64,000 bases of DNA, from the NCBI GenBank assembly GCA_002281485.1, contig NCGF01000001.1:1-64000 (forward strand), given 5' to 3'. Below are positions 50,428 to 58,416 of the stretch, in pieces. The notes below the pieces were generated by a model that was not told the origin of the DNA, made no database searches, and worked only from the letters and a program-made list of their open reading frames with translations. Within the stretch, counting starts at the first letter, position 1, and each line of letters begins with the position of its first letter. Source of the DNA: Sphingomonas sp. 28-66-16 (GTDB lineage: Bacteria > Pseudomonadota > Alphaproteobacteria > Sphingomonadales > Sphingomonadaceae). A program made the translations under genes and the position numbers.

Positions 50428-50957
50428 GCGTCCCCGATCACGACGCGCCCGTCGAGACGATGTGGGAAGGTCGCTTCATCGTCGCCAGGAGGCGCGGGCG
50501 GTGGGAATATGTCAGTCGCGCGCGCGGCATCCGCGCTGCCGTGATCCTCGCGGTCGACAAGGGCGACGTGCTGCTCGTGGAGCAATATCGCGTGCCGCTC
50601 GGCCGCGCCTGTCTCGAACTCCCCGCTGGGCTGGTCGGCGACGAGGACGACGCCGATGAGGATTCGCTTGCCGCCGCTGCCCGCGAGCTCGAAGAGGAAA
50701 CCGGCTACCGGGCTGGCCGGATCGAGGCGGTCGGCGAATTCCATTCGTCGCCCGGCATGGTCTCGGAGAGCTTCACGCTGGTGAAGGCGGGCGCGCTCGA
50801 ACAGGTCGGCGCCGGTGGTGGCGAAGGCGACGAGAACATCATCGTCCACCGCGTGCCGATCGCCACGATCGCCGCGTTCGTCGCCGCCAAGCGCGCCGAG
50901 GGTGTCGCGATCGACGTCAAACTGCTGCTGCTGCTCGGCGGCTCGCTGCTCGACTAG
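50424..50957 (+). CDS. Nudix hydrolase (ADP-ribose pyrophosphatase-like)
   Basis: 177 residues, with the Nudix box region GDEDDADEDS and then LAAAARELEEETGY (REx-EE Glu metal ligands; one extra residue before the first Glu). AVILAVDKGDVLLVEQYR and LELPAGLVGDE upstream and SPGMVSESFTLV after the box match the ADP-ribose/NADH pyrophosphatase branch. Start: GTG at 50424 overlapping the TPM stop. It hydrolyses nucleoside diphosphate-X compounds; the precise substrate is unproven. End of the lemA operon. Confidence 0.9.
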   Translation: MSVPDHDAPVETMWEGRFIVARRRGRWEYVSRARGIRAAVILAVDKGDVLLVEQYRVPLGRACLELPAGLVGDEDDADEDSLAAAARELEEETGYRAGRIEAVGEFHSSPGMVSESFTLVKAGALEQVGAGGGEGDENIIVHRVPIATIAAFVAAKRAEGVAIDVKLLLLLGGSLLD

Positions 50958-50990
50958 ATTCGTTTTCGGTCCACTCGACCTACCCCAATT

Positions 50991-51096
50991 CCGATTGTCC
51001 TGAGCATGACGAAGGACCGTTCTTTTGGCTATGGTCGACAAGAAGGGCCGGGCTTCGACAAGCTGAGCCCCACGGGGATGAGCGACCAGCAAACGG
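50991..51096. repeat. family C-like repeat (copy C3, diverged)
   Basis: CCGATTGTCCTGAGCATGAC on the left and GCTTCGACAAGCTGAGCCCC followed by CAGCAAACGG on the right show the same CTGAGC/GCTGAG inverted cores and AAACGG end as copies C1 and C2, but with a larger, less regular middle. It lies between the converging Nudix and ldcA genes. Confidence 0.55.
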
Positions 51097-51105
51097 AAAT
51101 CGACT

Positions 51106-51921
51106 CTAGGCAATCCCGAACGGCACCAGCTTGTTGTCGATGTCGTGGCCGATATCGGCAAAGCCCAGAAACGGCACCCCCATATCGGCACACCAGCGCG
51201 CGATCATCGTTGCGATCGGCTCTTCCCACGGCGGATCGTTGGGCTGGACATCGCTGATCCGCCCGAGCCTGACCCCCGCCACCCCCTTGAGCTGGGTCGC
51301 CTGCGCCATCTGGAACAACATCCGATCGATCCGGTAGAGCGGCTCGGAGACATCCTCGATGATGAGCACGTGATCGGTCAGATCGGGGAGCCATTTGGTG
51401 CCGATCAGGCTGGTCAGGATCGCCAGATTGAAGGCGGCGCTCGGCCGCCCGGCCAGCCCGGGTTCGAGCGAGTCGGGCGTGCGCGCGGTCAGCCAGCGCA
51501 GCGTGCGCGCGAGCGCCGGCGCGCCACCGTCGCGGGCGATGTCGGCCACCAGCGGGGCGTGTACCGGCCGGCCGATCCGCCGCGCATAAAGCGCGCCGAG
51601 CAAAAAGCCGATATCCGAATAGCCGAGATAGGTCTTGGCCGCGGCAGCCGGCCCCAGCCGGTCCATCGCCAGATCGAGAATCCGGTTCGATCCATAGCCG
51701 CCGCGCGCGAACCAGATCGCGTCGATCGCGGGATCGTTCGCCATCGCCACAAAGGCATCGGCGCGGGCGGCATCGGGGCCGGCGAAATGGCCGTCGCTCA
51801 GGTGACATTGCGGATCGATCACCAGCTCGACCTGCGGGAAGGCCCCGGCGCACCAGTCGACCGCCGCTTGGGCAACGGCCGGCTCGAGCCGCTTGGCCGG
51901 CGCTGTCACCCCAATCCGCAT
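51106..51921 (-). CDS. ldcA: LD-carboxypeptidase (S66 family)
   Basis: Cleaves the terminal D-Ala from murein tetrapeptides in the cytosol during peptidoglycan recycling. 271 residues: MRIGVTAPAKRLEP, the S66 nucleophile Ser in ARGGYGSNRIL, YLGYSDIGFLLGALY, and C-terminal Glu/His in VLIIEDVSEPLYRIDRML and ADIGHDIDNKLV. The ATG at 51921 follows AAGGAG. It diverges from mpl (46-base gap), which codes for the enzyme that re-uses the resulting tripeptide, so the pair is functionally matched. Confidence 0.92.
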   Translation of the reverse strand: MRIGVTAPAKRLEPAVAQAAVDWCAGAFPQVELVIDPQCHLSDGHFAGPDAARADAFVAMANDPAIDAIWFARGGYGSNRILDLAMDRLGPAAAAKTYLGYSDIGFLLGALYARRIGRPVHAPLVADIARDGGAPALARTLRWLTARTPDSLEPGLAGRPSAAFNLAILTSLIGTKWLPDLTDHVLIIEDVSEPLYRIDRMLFQMAQATQLKGVAGVRLGRISDVQPNDPPWEEPIATMIARWCADMGVPFLGFADIGHDIDNKLVPFGIA

Positions 51922-51967
51922 CACCGCTCCTTGCCCCACCAATCGAATCCAGCGATAGCGCGGGCCC

Positions 51968-53374
51968 ATGCACCACGGCAAATCCTACTTCTTCGTCGGC
52001 ATCGGCGGCAGCGGCATGATGCCGCTGGCGATGATCCTCGCCGGGCAGGGCGCGACCGTCGCCGGCTCCGACCGCAGCCTCGATCAGGCCCGCCTCCCCG
52101 CGAAGTTCGATCAGCTTCGCGCAATGGGCATCGGCCTGTTTCCGCAGGACGGCAGCGGCATCACCCACGCCGACCAGATCGTCATCGCGTCCGCCGCGAT
52201 CGAGGCGACGGTGCCCGACATGATCGCCGCCGACCAGGTGGGGGCAACGCGGATGACCCGCGCCGAGCTGCTCAGCACCCTGTTCAACGCCGCCCCGCAG
52301 GCGATCGGCGTGGCGGGCACCAGCGGCAAATCGACCGTCACCGGCATGATCGGCTGGACCCTCCACGCGCTTGGCCGCGATCCGACGGTGATGAACGGCG
52401 CGGTGATGAAGAATTTCGCGCACGCCGAAGCGCCCTTTGCCAGCGCGCTGGTCGGTGCCGGGGACATATTCGTCAGCGAGGTCGACGAGAGCGACGGTTC
52501 GATCGCGCTCTACCAGCCGGCAATCGCGGTGCTCAACAATGTCAGCCTCGATCACAAGTCGCTCGACGAGCTGCGCACGCTGTTCGCCGCCTTCATCGGT
52601 CGCGCCGGCCACGCGGTCGTCAATATCGACAACCCCGATGCCGAGGCCCTCGCCGCCGCGTTGCCCACAGCACGCGTCACCACCTTCTCGATCGAGCGTG
52701 ACGCCGATCTTCACGCGCTCTTCGTCGAGGAAAGCCCGTTCGCCGTGTCCTTCCTCGTCACCGAAGCCGATCTGATCGTCGAGGTGACGCTTCAAGTGCC
52801 CGGCCGGCACAATGTGTCCAACGCGCTCGCGGCGATCGGCGCGGTGCGCGCGGCGGGGGTGTCGCTGCACGAGGCCGCCGCCGCGCTCGCGGGGTTTGCC
52901 GGGCTAAAGCGCCGGTTCGATCTGGTCGGCGAAATCGACGATATCGCCGTGATCGACGATTTCGGGCACAATCCGGACAAGATCGCCGCGACGCTGGCAA
53001 CGCTCCACGCCTTTCCCGGGCGACTGCTGATCCTGTTCCAGCCGCACGGCTATGGGCCGTTGAAGGTGATGCGGCGCGACCTCGTCGCCAGCTTCGTCGC
53101 GCATATGGCGCCCGATGACCTGCTGGTGCTTCCCGATCCGGTCTATCAGGGCGGCACCGTCAGCCGCGAGGTGACCAGCGCCGATATCATCGCCGACATT
53201 GCCGCCGCCGGCTGCCACGCGCGTCACATCCCGGGCCGCGACGACGCTGCGGCCTGGCTCGTCGATCGGGCGCGGCCGGGCGACCGCATCATCGTGATGG
53301 GCGCGCGCGACGATACCCTCAGCCAGCTCGCGGCGTCGATGGTAACCGCGCTCGGGGAACGGCAGGGTTCTTAG
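51968..53374 (+). CDS. mpl: UDP-N-acetylmuramate:L-alanyl-gamma-D-glutamyl-meso-diaminopimelate ligase (Mpl)
   Basis: Joins recovered murein tripeptide to UDP-MurNAc. 468 residues of the Mur ligase family: GIGGSGMMPLAMIL at the N-terminus (UDP binding), the ATP loop GVAGTSGKSTVTGMIG, the middle domain with LNNVSLDHKSLDEL (Mpl-type DHKS), then GFAGLKRRFDLVGE, IDDFGHNPDKI and the C-terminal domain. The DHKS and GLKRRF-type pattern fits Mpl rather than MurC. Divergent partner of ldcA. Confidence 0.92.
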   Translation: MHHGKSYFFVGIGGSGMMPLAMILAGQGATVAGSDRSLDQARLPAKFDQLRAMGIGLFPQDGSGITHADQIVIASAAIEATVPDMIAADQVGATRMTRAELLSTLFNAAPQAIGVAGTSGKSTVTGMIGWTLHALGRDPTVMNGAVMKNFAHAEAPFASALVGAGDIFVSEVDESDGSIALYQPAIAVLNNVSLDHKSLDELRTLFAAFIGRAGHAVVNIDNPDAEALAAALPTARVTTFSIERDADLHALFVEESPFAVSFLVTEADLIVEVTLQVPGRHNVSNALAAIGAVRAAGVSLHEAAAALAGFAGLKRRFDLVGEIDDIAVIDDFGHNPDKIAATLATLHAFPGRLLILFQPHGYGPLKVMRRDLVASFVAHMAPDDLLVLPDPVYQGGTVSREVTSADIIADIAAAGCHARHIPGRDDAAAWLVDRARPGDRIIVMGARDDTLSQLAASMVTALGERQGS

Positions 53375-53433
53375 GGGCTGGCGTCCTGCTGCACGCGTGA
53401 TACACTGTTGCATCGCACCATGAAGGGATCGCC

Positions 53434-53688
53434 ATGTTTCGCCGCCTGTTCCTCGATCACCCCGAGTCGGTCGGCGAGAGCTATGGCGAGCATTTCCGGG
53501 TCGCGAGCGGCTTCGGCATCGCCATGCTGATCGGCGGCGTCGGCGCGCTGCTCCACGCCTTCCTGCCCTTCGTCTGCAAGACCCGCGGCAGCGACACGAT
53601 CAACACCCTTCACGCCCGCCTCGTCGCCAAGCGCGAGGCCAAGCGCGCCGCGCAGACGCAGATGAAGAGCGTCGAATATATCATCTGA
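53434..53688 (+). CDS. DUF6356 family small membrane protein
   Basis: 84 residues: FLDHPESVGESYGEHFRVAS, then a membrane span (FGIAMLIGGVGALLHAFLPF, about residues 28-48), and a basic cytosolic tail with LVAKREAKRAAQT. The HPESVGESYGEH block is typical for DUF6356 of sphingomonads. Function unknown. Good ribosome binding site (AAGGGAT). It follows mpl by 59 bases. Confidence 0.85.
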   Translation: MFRRLFLDHPESVGESYGEHFRVASGFGIAMLIGGVGALLHAFLPFVCKTRGSDTINTLHARLVAKREAKRAAQTQMKSVEYII

Positions 53689-53816
53689 TCGCGACGAGGC
53701 GCGCGCGTGCATCCGCCGATGTTCCAAGCGCTTTTAACCCGAATCGTCCGAGAACGCTGCGCCTGCGGCTCTTTTTCCTATGCCGAGCGGACGATATGGA
53801 AAGCAGGCGCTCCATA

Positions 53817-53889
53817 ATGACAAGCTTCATTGACAATTTGCGCCAAGCATGTAAAGCGTCCTTCACTGATTCGAAAGGAAGCTTGTCAT
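53817..53889 (+). promoter_or_regulatory. 12-bp inverted repeat framing a TTGACA promoter
   Basis: ATGACAAGCTTC (53817-53828) and GAAGCTTGTCAT (53878-53889) are perfect inverses 49 bases apart. Between them is TTGACA (53830-53835) with a TAAAGC-type -10 16 bases on (weak match). The right arm reaches the start codon of the membrane protein gene. The left arm would be outside the transcript, so the repeat may be a DNA operator, perhaps for the XRE regulator encoded in the same operon. Confidence 0.55.
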
Positions 53890-54292
53890 GGCCAAATCTC
53901 TGGCGATCCGGCGCTACAATCGCGCGATCATCGGCCTCAGCCTGATCTATGCGGGCGCACTGATCAGCGCCGAATATGTCTTCAAGGGCCATGAACCGGC
54001 CGGCGTGCTTGCTTATGCGATCGCGATCCTGCCGGCGCTGCCGATCATCGGGATGTTCGCGGCGATCGGCCGTTACCTGACCGAGGAACAGGACGAATAT
54101 GTCCGCATGCTCGGCGTGCGTCAGTCGCTGATCGCGAGCGCCTTTGCGCTCAGCATCGCCACTGCCTGGGGCTTTCTGGAGAGCTTCGACATGGTCGGCC
54201 ATGTCGACTCCTATTTCATCGCCGTGCTGTGGTTCGGCGGGCTCGGCGTCGGCAGCCTCGTCAACTGGCTGACGATCGTACGGGCGTCATGA
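53888..54292 (+). CDS. membrane protein, four spans (134 aa)
   Basis: 134 residues with about four hydrophobic spans: AIIGLSLIYAGALISAEYVF, VLAYAIAILPALPIIGMFAA, IASAFALSIATAWGFLE and FIAVLWFGGLGVGSLVNWL. The loop EEQDEYVRMLGVRQSLI is conserved in small membrane proteins encoded next to XRE regulators. Function unknown. Good AAAGGA site. The stop overlaps the XRE gene start (ATGA). First gene of a three-gene operon with the XRE gene and an exported hydrolase gene. Confidence 0.85.
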   Translation: MAKSLAIRRYNRAIIGLSLIYAGALISAEYVFKGHEPAGVLAYAIAILPALPIIGMFAAIGRYLTEEQDEYVRMLGVRQSLIASAFALSIATAWGFLESFDMVGHVDSYFIAVLWFGGLGVGSLVNWLTIVRAS

Positions 54293-54498
54293 AGAACCGT
54301 TTGCGCGTATTGCGCGCCGAACGCGCCTGGAGCCAGGGCGATCTCGCCGACCGGCTCGAGGTATCGCGCCAGAGCATCAACGCGATCGAGACCGGGCGCT
54401 ACGATCCGTCGCTCCCGCTCGCCTTCCGCATCGCCGAACTGTTCGAAATGGCGATCGAGGAAATCTTCACCAGTCCCTCCAAGGAGCATCAGTTATGA
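54289..54498 (+). CDS. XRE family transcriptional regulator (69 aa)
   Basis: Compact DNA-binding protein of 69 residues consisting of one helix-turn-helix: LRVLRAERAWSQGDLADRLE, VSRQSINAIETGRYDP and a short dimer helix FRIAELFEMAIEEIF. This is the YozG/YvaO-like minimal regulator type, usually paired with a membrane protein. It overlaps the upstream membrane-protein gene and the downstream hydrolase gene by 4 bases each, so it is likely autoregulatory. Confidence 0.92.
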   Translation: MKNRLRVLRAERAWSQGDLADRLEVSRQSINAIETGRYDPSLPLAFRIAELFEMAIEEIFTSPSKEHQL

Positions 54499-55403
54499 AC
54501 CCGATCATCCTGCGGCTTTCGGTCGCCGCTTTGGCGCCGCTCGCGATTCTCCGCCCTGACGCCGGTCATTGCCAGACGACCCCGGCAGCTGCGACGGCAC
54601 CGGCCGATATCATCCAGTTGCCGCATATCTCGATCGAAGCGGTCGGCAAGGGGCCGGCGGTGTTCCTGATCCCCGGCCTCGCTTCCCCACGCGCGGTTTG
54701 GAACGGCGTGGTGCCCGATCTCGCCAGGACGCACCGCGTCTATCTCGTCCAGGTCAACGGCTTTGGCGGCGATGATCCGCGCGAGAATACAAAGCCCGGC
54801 CTGCTCGACGGGATCGCCGCCGATCTCAACGGCTATATCGTCGCCAACCACATCAAGGATCCGGCGATTGCCGGCCATTCGATGGGCGGCTTGCTCGCGA
54901 TGATGATGGGCGCGCGCTATCCGCAATCGACAGGTCGCGTGCTGGTGGTCGATTCTTTGCCCTTCTTCAGCCTGTTGTTCGGGCTTGAGGCGACCGTCGA
55001 CTCGGCGCGTCCGTTCGCCGAGCAGGCCCGCGCGCGGACGCTGGCAACGCCGCAGCCGACCGCGCCGGTCACCACCGATCCCGGCGGCATCTGGTCGATC
55101 ACGCCCGAGGGCCGGATCAAGGTCGCCAACTGGGCCGCCAAGGCCGATCCGCGCGTCTCGGCGCAGGCCGTCTATGAGGCGATGACCACCGATATCCGCC
55201 CCGAACTCGGCAAGATCACGGCCAAGCCGTTCACCGTGCTCTACGCGACCGGCGCCGGTCCCAAGGCAACACAGCTCTGGGAAGCAGGCTATGCCGGCTC
55301 CCCCGCCAAGCTGGTGCCGATCGCCGACAGCTGGCATTTCATCATGCTCGATCAGCCGGCGGCCTTTGCCAAGGCGCTCAACGACTTTCTCGACGCCCGC
55401 TGA
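54495..55403 (+). CDS. exported alpha/beta hydrolase (302 aa)
   Basis: N-terminal signal peptide (SVAALAPLAILRPDAGHC, cleavage near 26-28), then an alpha/beta hydrolase: VFLIPGLASPRAVWNGV, nucleophile Ser in AGHSMGGLLAMMMG, Asp region VLVVDSLPF and the catalytic His in ADSWHFIMLDQP. Substrate unknown; periplasmic esterase or lipase is plausible. The ATG overlaps the XRE stop (4 bases), so its expression is tied to the regulator and the membrane protein. Confidence 0.88.
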   Translation: MNPIILRLSVAALAPLAILRPDAGHCQTTPAAATAPADIIQLPHISIEAVGKGPAVFLIPGLASPRAVWNGVVPDLARTHRVYLVQVNGFGGDDPRENTKPGLLDGIAADLNGYIVANHIKDPAIAGHSMGGLLAMMMGARYPQSTGRVLVVDSLPFFSLLFGLEATVDSARPFAEQARARTLATPQPTAPVTTDPGGIWSITPEGRIKVANWAAKADPRVSAQAVYEAMTTDIRPELGKITAKPFTVLYATGAGPKATQLWEAGYAGSPAKLVPIADSWHFIMLDQPAAFAKALNDFLDAR

Positions 55404-55492
55404 CAACGCGCCCCTCCCGAACTGGCGCGAAAATCGATTGACCGATTCCCCCGGCTGCGCTCCACCCTGATCGCGCAACCGGGGGATTCGGC

Positions 55493-56578
55493 GTGACGTC
55501 TGACGAAGAGGGTGACGCCTTCCAATTCACCAGCGACTGGCGTGGCTTCGCCCCGATCGCGTTCAGCAATCTGCTCCTCTGCTTCGTCACGCTCGGCCTG
55601 TATCTGTTCTGGGCGCGCGCGCGCGAGCGGCGGTTTCTGTGGAGCAACACGCGCTTCATCGACGATCGCCTCGAATGGACCGGCACCGGGCTCGAGCTGA
55701 TGATCGGCTATGTCATGGCGATCATCCTGCTCGGCGTGCCGCTGGCGGTGCTCCAGTTCGGGATGCAGGCACTGGCGCTGCGTGGCGAGCTCGGCTGGGT
55801 CGCGACGATCGGCAGTTCGCTGTATCTGCTGATCCTCTATCTCGTCGGTGTCGCGATCTTCCGGGCGCTGCGCTATCGGCTCAGCCGCACCTTCTGGCAC
55901 GGCATCCGCGGTGGCAGCGACGCGCAGGGTTTCGCGTTCGGCGTCGGCTATCTCTGGCGCACGCTGGTCGGCTCGTTCGCGGCCGGGCTGCTGATCCCCT
56001 GGTCGATGACCTCGCTCTGGAACGCGCGCTGGAACCAGATGAGCTTCGGGCCGCTGCGGTTCGAGGCCGATGCTCGCGCCGGCCCGATCATGGGGCGGTT
56101 CCTGCTTTTCTATCTCACCCCGATCCTGGCCCTTATCGCGATCGGCGTTCTGTTCTTCTTCACCGCCTCCAGCGACATCGGCCGCGCGACGCTCAGCCCC
56201 GATCGGATCCAGCTCTATGCGGCGGTCGTCGCCATCGCTGCCTATCTGCTGTTCTTCGTCGTGCTCGGCATCATCGCGCTGGTGTTCTACGCCGCCTATT
56301 TTCGAGAGGCGGTCGGTCACCTGTCGCTCGGCGAGCTCGATTTCGCCTTCACCGCAAGCAGCTGGGACTGGTTCAAGCTGGTGGTCGGCAATCTGCTCCT
56401 GATCACCGTGACGCTCGGCATCGGTTATATCTTCATCGGCTATCGCAACTGGACCTTCTTCATCAGGCACATCCGCGCTTACGGATCGATCCATCTCGAC
56501 GATCTGACCCAATCCACCACCCGCGAGCCGGGCCAGGGCGAAGGGCTGCTCGATGCCTTTGACATCGGCGCCTTCTGA
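55493..56578 (+). CDS. YjgN/DUF898 family membrane protein
   Basis: 361 residues, six or more membrane spans: FSNLLLCFVTLGLYLFWARA (the family start, with ARERRFLWSNT), LMIGYVMAIILLGVPLAVL, LYLLILYLVGVAIFRALRY, SRTFWHGIRGG, FLLFYLTPILALIAIGVLFF, YLLFFVVLGIIALVFYAAYF and LLLITVTLGIGYIFIGYR. Role unknown, perhaps linked with the envelope peptidase encoded next. Start: GTG at 55493. It overlaps the M48 gene by 26 bases. Confidence 0.92.
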   Translation: MTSDEEGDAFQFTSDWRGFAPIAFSNLLLCFVTLGLYLFWARARERRFLWSNTRFIDDRLEWTGTGLELMIGYVMAIILLGVPLAVLQFGMQALALRGELGWVATIGSSLYLLILYLVGVAIFRALRYRLSRTFWHGIRGGSDAQGFAFGVGYLWRTLVGSFAAGLLIPWSMTSLWNARWNQMSFGPLRFEADARAGPIMGRFLLFYLTPILALIAIGVLFFFTASSDIGRATLSPDRIQLYAAVVAIAAYLLFFVVLGIIALVFYAAYFREAVGHLSLGELDFAFTASSWDWFKLVVGNLLLITVTLGIGYIFIGYRNWTFFIRHIRAYGSIHLDDLTQSTTREPGQGEGLLDAFDIGAF

Positions 56579-57653
56579 CGACGCTGGCGCCGATGGCGTC
56601 CGCGTCTGGCATTATGACGGATCGACCGCGATCCGGCATGAATCGCTGCTGGTCGCCGAGGAGGACCATTTCTACCTCGTCGAAGCAGCCAGCGCCAACG
56701 AGCCGCATGACTTTGCCGATCTCGTCGCGCTCGATCCGGTCGGCGGCTATCCGGTCTATGGCCTGTCGGGCCGGCCCGGCTGGCGGATCGGCTTCTTCGC
56801 CGCGCCGCCGCCGGCGCTCGCCGCGCTGTTGCCACGCCCGCGCCGCTATGGCGGGGTGATCGACCGGTTCGGGCTGTGGCCGTTCGCGCTGATCTGCGCG
56901 GTGCTCGCCGTAGCCCTGCTGTACGGCCTGTCGCGGGCCCCGTCGCTGCTCGCCCGGCTCGTGCCGCCGGCAGCCGAGCGCCGCCTCGGCGATCTGATGA
57001 TCGGCGATTTCGGTGATCGCTTCTGCCATGGGCCCGGCGGGCGTCAGGCGCTCGACACGCTGGCGGCGCGGATCGGCGCGTCGCCCGAGGCGGTCGATAT
57101 CGAGGTGGCCAACATCCCGCTGGTCAACGCGGTCACGCTGCCCGGCGGGCGGGTGATCATCTTCGAGGGCTTGCTCGAGGACGCCGCCTCGGCCGACGAG
57201 GTGGCGGGCGTGCTCGCCCACGAGCTCGGTCATGTCGAGCATCGCGACGTGCTCGAGGCGCTGCTGCGCCAGCTGGGCCTCAGCGTGCTGCTGAGCGGGC
57301 TCGAGGGTAATATCGGCGGCTATACCAATGTGCTGCTGTCGACCGCCTATTCGCGCGGCGCCGAGACGCGCGCGGACAGCTATGCGATCGAGGCGCTCAA
57401 CCGAAGCCATGTCTCGCCGCGCGCGACAGCGGCGTTTTTCGCCCGGCTCGGCGCGCGGACCGAGCGTGCCGAGCCGGGGGTGCTCAGCTATCTCGCGACG
57501 CATCCGGTCTCGAAGACCCGGTCGGCGGCGTTTGTGCAGGGCGCCCGCGGCCATGGCGATTACACGCCCGCGCTCTCCGCCGACCAATGGGCCGCACTGA
57601 GGGGCATTTGCACCACCGACAAGAACGTCTCGAAGGCGCCGTTCCACTTCTAG
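56553..57653 (+). CDS. M48 family metallopeptidase
   Basis: 366 residues: a cytosolic N-terminal domain that binds an unknown ligand (WHYDGSTAIRHESLL), one membrane span (PFALICAVLAVALLYGL, about residues 110-126) and an M48 domain with the zinc motif HELGH (residues 223-227) and the third ligand Glu in RGAETRADSYAIEA. VNAVTLPGGRVIIFEGLLED precedes the motif as in Oma1/BepA-type proteases. Predicted quality-control protease at the inner membrane. It overlaps the DUF898 gene by 26 bases, a recurrent pairing. Confidence 0.92.
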   Translation: MPLTSAPSDDAGADGVRVWHYDGSTAIRHESLLVAEEDHFYLVEAASANEPHDFADLVALDPVGGYPVYGLSGRPGWRIGFFAAPPPALAALLPRPRRYGGVIDRFGLWPFALICAVLAVALLYGLSRAPSLLARLVPPAAERRLGDLMIGDFGDRFCHGPGGRQALDTLAARIGASPEAVDIEVANIPLVNAVTLPGGRVIIFEGLLEDAASADEVAGVLAHELGHVEHRDVLEALLRQLGLSVLLSGLEGNIGGYTNVLLSTAYSRGAETRADSYAIEALNRSHVSPRATAAFFARLGARTERAEPGVLSYLATHPVSKTRSAAFVQGARGHGDYTPALSADQWAALRGICTTDKNVSKAPFHF

Positions 57654-57699
57654 CGCCGGCGCTTCCCATTACGGCAAGGCGGGTTTAGGGCACCTGCCG

Positions 57700-58416
57700 A
57701 TGACCGACGCCCCCGCCACCCTCGCCTATCATCTGACTCCGGGCACCGGCCCGACGGTGCTGTTCCTGCCCGGCTATGCCTCCGACATGCAGGGCGCCAA
57801 GGCGCTCGCGCTCGAGGCTTGGGCGCGCGGCTGCGGTCGCGCCTTTCTCCGCTTCGATTATGCCGGCTGCGGCCAGAGCGCGGGCAGTTTCGAGCAGCAG
57901 ACGCTTGCCGGCTGGCGCGACGATGTGGTGGCGATGATCGATCTGGTCGAGGGGCCGGTGATCCTCGTCGGCTCGTCGATGGGCGGCTGGCTGATGCTGC
58001 TCGCCGCGCTGGCCCGCCGCGACCGCGTGGCCGGCATGATCGGGATCGCCGCCGCGCCCGATTTCACCGACTGGGGTTTTTCGACCGAAGAGAAGATGCG
58101 CCTGCTGGGCGAGGGCAGGATCGAACGCCCCTCGCCCTATGGTCCCGCGCCGACCGTCTACACGCGCGGTTTCTGGCAATCGGGCGAGGCGAACCGGCTG
58201 ATGCACGGCTGGATCGAGCTCACCTGCCCGGTGCGGCTGATCCACGGCCAGACCGATCCCGACGTGCCGTGGATGCGCAGCCTGCGCCTCGCCGAGCTGC
58301 TTCGTTCAGGCGAGGTGCAGACGCTGCTCGTCAAGGATGGCGATCACCGCCTGTCGCGCGATACCGATATCGCGCTGATCATCCGCGCGGTCGAGGATGT
58401 GATCGCCTGTCTATGA
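57700..58416 (+). CDS. alpha/beta hydrolase (238 aa)
   Basis: Cytosolic alpha/beta hydrolase: FLPGYASDMQGAKA, nucleophile Ser in VGSSMGGWLML, acidic residue in HGQTDPDVPW and His in KDGDHRLSR. It is similar to mammalian palmitoyl-protein thioesterase ABHD10-like proteins (YASDMQGAKALALE), so a thioesterase role is plausible. The stop overlaps the TPR gene start. Confidence 0.88.
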   Translation: MTDAPATLAYHLTPGTGPTVLFLPGYASDMQGAKALALEAWARGCGRAFLRFDYAGCGQSAGSFEQQTLAGWRDDVVAMIDLVEGPVILVGSSMGGWLMLLAALARRDRVAGMIGIAAAPDFTDWGFSTEEKMRLLGEGRIERPSPYGPAPTVYTRGFWQSGEANRLMHGWIELTCPVRLIHGQTDPDVPWMRSLRLAELLRSGEVQTLLVKDGDHRLSRDTDIALIIRAVEDVIACL

